From the NCBI GenBank assembly GCA_001579985.1, contig LRSR01013362.1:1-55804 (forward strand): a stretch of DNA of 55,804 bases. Direction: 5' to 3'. Positions 51,488-55,804 of the stretch are shown one piece after another. The first letter of the stretch is position 1; every line of letters starts with the position of its first letter. The stretch is from Hypsibius dujardini (lineage: Eukaryota; Tardigrada; Eutardigrada; Parachela; Hypsibiidae). The translations under genes and the position numbers were made by a program. A model generated the notes under the pieces. The model was not told the DNA's origin and did not search any database. It saw only the letters and a list, made by a program, of their open reading frames with translations.

Positions 51488-51520
<33 letters not shown>

Positions 51521-51798
51521 GGCAGGCAGATAAGCAGATAAGCAGACAGACAGGCAGGCAGGCAGATAAGCAGATAGACAGACAGACAGTCAGCCAGTCA
51601 GCCAGGCAGACAGATAGGTAAACAGGCAGACAGAGAGACAGGGAGACAGACACAGACATTCGAATATACAGACAAAATTAGCAAACAGGACCATTGCTCG
51701 TTAAATTGACCAAAATTATATCAGGCGTACCAATTTCCGGATCCAACAATGCAGACTTTCAACAACCCCGGAGCTGCTAACTTCTTACTGCCAGACAT
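49271..51798 (-). CDS. GPD1: Glycerol-3-phosphate dehydrogenase, NAD+-dependent, cytosolic
   Basis: Five exons, 51798-51731, 51398-50917, 50021-49909, 49778-49542 and 49474-49271, encode 367 residues with all phases matching (vertebrate GPD1 is about 349). The N-terminal Rossmann motif reads [12 protein letters not shown] (residues 15-26). Catalytic and substrate-site blocks follow: [51 protein letters not shown] with the active-site Lys221, and [14 protein letters not shown] with the phosphate-binding Arg. The C-terminus IRQHPEHQ is typical. It reduces dihydroxyacetone phosphate to sn-glycerol 3-phosphate, feeding glycerolipid synthesis and the glycerophosphate shuttle. No targeting peptide is seen. 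Intron 1 is filled with AGAC repeats and intron 2 has a strong hairpin. Confidence 0.96.
50457..50522. repeat. Perfect 19-bp inverted repeat (hairpin) in GPD intron 2
   Basis: TCTCTGGGAGACCCGATCT and AGATCGGGTCTCCCAGAGA are exact reverse complements separated by about 27 bases. A small foldback element or a structured intron segment. Confidence 0.85.
51462..51656 (+). repeat. (AGAC)n/(AGGC)n array in GPD intron 1
   Basis: AGAC, AGGC and AGATA units; CTGT orientation in the sense strand of the dehydrogenase gene. Confidence 0.95.
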
Positions 51799-52274
51799 TC
51801 TTCTGCGACAGTGAGAAGGGCAAAAGGCCGCCACGATGAATGAAAAGAGCAAGAGAAGAAATAGAGAGCAAGAGAAGAAATACGTCAGTTTAGAGGGGGG
51901 ATAGCGGCCATTGATTTGTATCGGATTTCCTAATCTCCTCTGAAGGTGGTTGCCATGTGCGGTAAACTTAAATAATATCAGAGTTCTACTGAGCTATCGA
52001 GGATTTAAATGAACTGTATTTTTCAATCATTTTTTGGAACGTGTAAATAAATCATTACTTCAGTCAAAAACTTTCAACTTGGCACAACCGTACTCTGTTG
52101 CGGGCCACTTGTGCCACAAGGGAATAGTTTTGCGTGTCCAGAGCCAAAAAATCGAAAACTGAACTTGATTTCCTTCGACAATTTGATGCTTTATGTATGC
52201 AAACGGCAACAAAGTGGAATGTGTTAACGGGATGTCTGTCTGTCTGTCTGTCTGTCTGTCTGGTTGTCTGTCTG

Positions 52275-52310
<36 letters not shown>

Positions 52311-52624
52311 TTCTGTATGTCTGCCTGTATGTTTGCCTGTCTTTTTGTATGCTTGTCTGTTTGCCTATCGGCTTGCCTGTCTCTCTGTTTGACTATTTGT
52401 TTATGTGTGTGATTATCTGGCTGGCTAGTTCTCTGGCTATGTCTGTCTTTCAGAACGTCTATCCGTCTTGGGGATCTGTAACATAGAACTACTTCTGCAC
52501 TGGTCTAACTATGCCTAGACGTCATGGCGACAGCTGGCACTACAACGACTAAGTTTAACTGGAGCTGCATTGTGGTTACACTTTTCACGTAGCTTGCGAT
52601 TGTTTTCCCGTTGCACCTAGAAAA
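51799..52624. other. Divergent promoter region between GPD1 and RSPH10-like genes
   Basis: The two genes are transcribed away from each other from this 826-bp gap. Besides the CTGT array at 52231-52400, a short AGAAGAAATAGAGAGCA duplication sits near 51855-51880. No further gene recognised. Confidence 0.5.
52231..52400 (+). repeat. (CTGT)n array
   Basis: CTGT units with CTGG, TTTG and CCTG variants, in the divergent intergenic region. Confidence 0.95.
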
Positions 52625-55600
52625 ATGCTGAAAACTGAGGATAAGTCCTTTACAAAAATGGTGAAGACTGACGATAAACTCATTGTGGAAAAACCGGTTG
52701 AGATCACCATTGCCGTCCGACCGGAACCGGAGGAGCAGGAAACCAGCAATGACATCTGCGAGATGCTTAACCTCTACCGAAAGTACGAGAACCAGGAGTG
52801 TGGCCGCGAAGACGAACACGCCGTCGAGATCTATCCGGAGTATCCCGTCGGAATTGCCCAGGCCACACATCCATCAGGGACACCTTGTCCAGGTAGAAAT
52901 GGGGCCACGCATCAATCAAGGATACCTGGTCCAGGTAGAAATACACAGATGGTTTCAGGTGGTCTTGTTGCGCCCCCTTTGTGGGATGTGATTCTTCGTG
53001 TGACATGCATGATTTGTGGTGGGTAGAAATTGAGGAAACAGGTGTGGCGAAATCGACGGGGATATCTCAGCCACGAAATCCCGACTGGGCCTGCTACTGG
53101 GATCGGGATCTTTTGCGAAAAAATCGCGATGGAAAGGGTCTGAAGCAGCTGACAGAACTCACAGTTAAACGGTACAGAAAAACATACACATGTGGCAAAA
53201 ACCTCAGGCCGACCGAACTAAAGCCAACTTTACCGGCGCCCAGTAAAATCGGGTGGTCGGAGTTTGAGCCATTTCGGTCAATGCGTGCAGCTGTTTTTGA
53301 TCACGGCTGACTACGCAGCCTTTGCTACCTCGATTGATTGATTGACTTTGAATTATTTTGGAAATCTGGTGTTAAATCAATGAATCAAGCGATGTGAGAA
53401 ACAGCTGCAGGCATTGGCTAAATTGGCTCAAACTCTGACCACCCTATTTTGCTGTGTGAGGGTGAAATTTGGCTTTAATTCGGTCGGCCTGAGGTTTTTG
53501 CCACGTGTGTATGTACTGCATCCACACGACGCTTATTCAAAGCTCGCTTATTTTGCAACGTTTTTCCTCCTTTTTTTCACACTTGCTAATCTCCCTGGTT
53601 TTGGAGACAACCGCGAAAAGCAACCAAGGAGCTACTTTTCTCGGTTAACAGCTCGATAATTGTGTCTATCTGTCTTCTAACTTCTGAGTGGTTCATGTGC
53701 GTTAAGGTCAGCGAAGGAGATACGGCCATAGTCGACCAGGGGGCGTGTCCTCGTATCACCGTTGCAAGGGTGTGCAAAACCTGGGAGATTAGTGAGTTTG
53801 AAATAGCGAAATGACGAAATGACGAAATGACGAAATGGCGAAATGACGAAATGACGAAATGACGAAATGACGAAATAAACGAGCTTCGAATACCCTTGCT
53901 GTTTTAATCTTACATTTTAAAATACTTAACAATGCAACAATTACTATCAATCAGGAATTTTAATTATAATTAATGATTTAAAATAAAAAATTTAGACTCT
54001 TTCTACGACACTATAGTTGTATTGTATAAGTGTAGTATGGTTGCTTTAAAAAATGGTACAAAAGAGGACGCAGGTACAGATCACATTTTTCCTATGAATG
54101 AAAGATACGTCTCGACTATTTTTAAAATAAAATCTTCTAAAATAAAAATATGTGAACTGATTTTAAAAAGTTTAATTTTTTAATCGACATGACTGCAAAG
54201 CGTTTTGATTAAGTGAATGTGTACTGCATATTTGTAACAGATACGAAGGGTCGACTGAGCGGATCTTTGAGAAGTTCGGATCAGTGACCTTCACATCTGG
54301 AATAACGTATCAGGTACATGCTTCTTTCACTGATTTATTAAAGTACTTGTCTATCTCTCTATCTCTTGGCTTCCTTCAAAAACAATTGGTTTTGTGGTGC
54401 TGCATAGGGTCCCTTTGACAGCCAGCGAAAGGCTACTGGGATTGGCAGGCTGATCTTTCCCGATGGAACGATTTTTGATGTAAGGCTCTTTTGGCGTTTG
54501 ATGATTTGCAAGAGGGATATGTTGTTGCTGGCAGAATTACAACAAGAAACAGTCCTTTGAAGGGGGAAGTGCAAGATTCTGAAGTCGGCCGACGGGGAAT
54601 CTACCGATGGTCTGACGGGTCGGTGTATGAAGGCAACCTTCGAGAAGGAATGCGGCATGGATACGGGCGGTTCTTCGACGCCGCCAGTGGGAGTTTTTAT
54701 AGCGGTTCCTGGCACTATGCACATATGCATGACTATGTAAGGACTATGTAAGGACTGGTGTCTGTGTCTGTGTCTGTGTCTGTGTTTGTGTCTGTGTCTG
54801 TGTCTGTGTCTGTGTCTGTGTCTGTGTCTGTGTCTGTGTCTGTGCCTTTTTTGGGTCTATGTGTCTGTCTGTCGATTCAACCATGGATGTGACTGGGTCT
54901 GAGTTTGTTTCTGTGATTATTACCTGTGTCTCTGTCTCTGACTTCATCTTTTTCTGTCTCGTTCCTTGTGTCTGCCTCTATTTTTAACTGTATTGGTGCA
55001 AATTCTTGTCGAACTTAGCTTACCTATGTATTTGTTTTCGGGCTCCTTTTCTGGGTCTAGCGTTGGAAAATGTGCCTCCTTTAGTGCATGTTGATGCGGT
55101 TTGATTTAACGACTGTAAGCTTCAATTTCGGGCTGTTTCTTGTAGGGAAAAATGGTTTTCTACGGTTCGGACAAAAATTTCTACCAAGGCAGCTGGACCG
55201 CTGGTGTTCAATGGGGTCATGGTCTGCGTCAGTGGCCATCGGGGAATTTCTATGAGGGCCAATGGGCCCGTGGTTTGCCGCATGGCCGCGGCTGCAAATT
55301 TTGGCTGGGTCACCATATCTACCTCCGTGGAGAATTTGAAGAAGGAGTTCCGGTGAAATTATTTTGTTTACCCTTTGCACGCTGCGACTCGAGTAGATCG
55401 TCTACATTTGACAGGAATCCCTTTCTGACCGAAGTTTACGGTGTGTTTTTAACAGCATGGATTCGGCTTAATGATCTGGATTGACCGGCATGCTCCGGCA
55501 GACGGAGCGGTAAACCAAAAATTTTTTTACGGAACGTTCAGCTATGGCAGAATTCATGGATATGGAGTGTTCACAGACACAGATGGTTGTCGGTATGAAG

Positions 55601-55632
55601 GCTATTGGAGGGACGGCAAAAAGCACGGAAAG
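52625..55632 (+). CDS. Radial spoke head 10 homolog-like MORN protein, N-terminal part
   Basis: Seven exons visible: 52625-52892, 53027-53171, 54241-54313, 54408-54479, 54563-54736, 55146-55352 and 55456-55632. Phases agree and the gene continues past the right edge (donor GTACAG at 55633). The first about 130 residues are acidic and unassigned. Then LTVKRYEGSTERIFEKFGSV, FTSGITYQGPF, GRLIFPDGTIFDGEV, GIYRWSDGSVYEGNLREGMR, HGYGRFFD, NFYQGSWTAGVQWGHGLRQW, GNFYEGQWARGLPHGRG and CRYEGYWRDGKKHGK form serial MORN repeats. The order and spacing follow RSPH10B, a head component of axonemal radial spokes that tune dynein in motile cilia and sperm tails. Intron 2 begins 13 bases before a complete MITE E. 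Exon 1's donor has a second candidate at about 52945. Confidence 0.85.
52860..52956 (+). repeat. Tandem duplication carrying a splice donor
   Basis: Two copies of about 54 bases share GCCACACATCCATCAGGGAC / GCCACGCATCAATCAAGGAT and both end in CCAGGTAGAAAT. The chosen donor of exon 1 is in the first copy, and an equal one is in the second. Confidence 0.75.
53184..53515. mobile_element. MITE family E, complete copy
   Basis: Left end ACATGTGGCAAAAACCTCAG and right end CTGAGGTTTTTGCCACGTGT are inverted, with the arms continuing through GGCCGACCGAA and CGGAGTTTGAGCC/GGCTCAAACTCTG. About 332 bp, no ORF. It lies in intron 2 of the RSPH10-like gene, right after the donor at 53172. Confidence 0.9.
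53812..53880 (+). repeat. (ACGAAATG)n octanucleotide
   Basis: About eight copies of GAAATGAC in intron 2 of the RSPH10-like gene. Confidence 0.95.
54757..54845 (+). repeat. (TGTGTC)n hexanucleotide array
   Basis: TGTGTC run in the intron between exons 5 and 6 of the RSPH10-like gene, 20 bases past the donor. Confidence 0.97.
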
Positions 55633-55671
55633 GTACAGAGTGTTCCCGAAACCACTTGACTGCTACAGCTA

Positions 55672-55804
55672 TATGTCTGCTATATGTCTGTGTCGGTGTC
55701 TGTGTCTGTGTCTTTGTCTTTGTCTGTATCTGTATCTGTGTCTGTGTCTGTGTCTGTGTCTGTGTCTGTGTCTGTGTCTGTGTCTGTGTCTGTGTCTGTG
55801 TCTG
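55672..55804 (+). repeat. TGTGTC hexanucleotide array at right window edge
   Basis: Starts with TATCTG/TTTGTC variants and becomes perfect TGTGTC to the last base. Confidence 0.97.

Overview
This is nuclear DNA of an invertebrate animal. The genes are split by short GT-AG introns. They encode animal-type families: an extended synaptotagmin, a natriuretic-receptor-type ectodomain, a BTB-BACK protein, a radial-spoke MORN protein and a secreted LRR protein with cysteine-rich caps. Two nuclear tRNA-Pro genes have internal promoters, one of them interrupted by an intron. The exact lineage cannot be fixed from the sequence; a small-genome bilaterian would fit. I assembled the gene models by hand from ORFs plus splice sites and checked that intron phases add up to whole codons. 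All boundaries remain predictions until RNA is seen. | Layout: 60-1672 (-) coiled-coil protein, cut by the left window edge. 1910-2917 block of four non-autonomous transposons. 4106-11667 (+) PC-esterase (PCED1-type) with a long low-complexity tail. 12850-14339 inverted duplication carrying two tRNA-Pro genes. 15694-17492 (+) secreted LRR protein. 17717-21168 (-) proline iminopeptidase. 22109-26315 (-) natriuretic-receptor-like single-pass receptor without kinase or cyclase domains. 26316-29920 transposon remnants, including a dead pogo-type element. 29921-32455 (+) MORN protein. 33412-36540 (+) long coiled-coil protein. 37332-42704 (+) BTB-BACK protein with an Ala-Lys-Gly repeat. 42996-45775 (+) extended synaptotagmin. 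46500-47329 (-) unidentified C-terminal exons. 48619-49193 (+) doubtful small gene. 49271-51798 (-) cytosolic glycerol-3-phosphate dehydrogenase. 52625 to the right edge (+) RSPH10-like radial spoke gene, incomplete. | The genes do not form one pathway. Two MORN proteins, one clearly RSPH10-like, sit near two coiled-coil proteins, which could reflect axonemal or centrosomal roles, but only the RSPH10-like call is supported by homology. The rest are a housekeeping and membrane set: glycerolipid and redox metabolism, ER-plasma membrane contact, peptide breakdown and signalling. | Intergenic DNA and introns are filled with foldback elements belonging to at least seven inverted-repeat families, many minisatellites, and tetranucleotide (AGAC/CTGT/AGGC) and hexanucleotide (TGTGTC, ACATAG) arrays. 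Both window ends lie in the same TGTGTC-type array. I found no CRISPR array, operon or bacterial-type feature.
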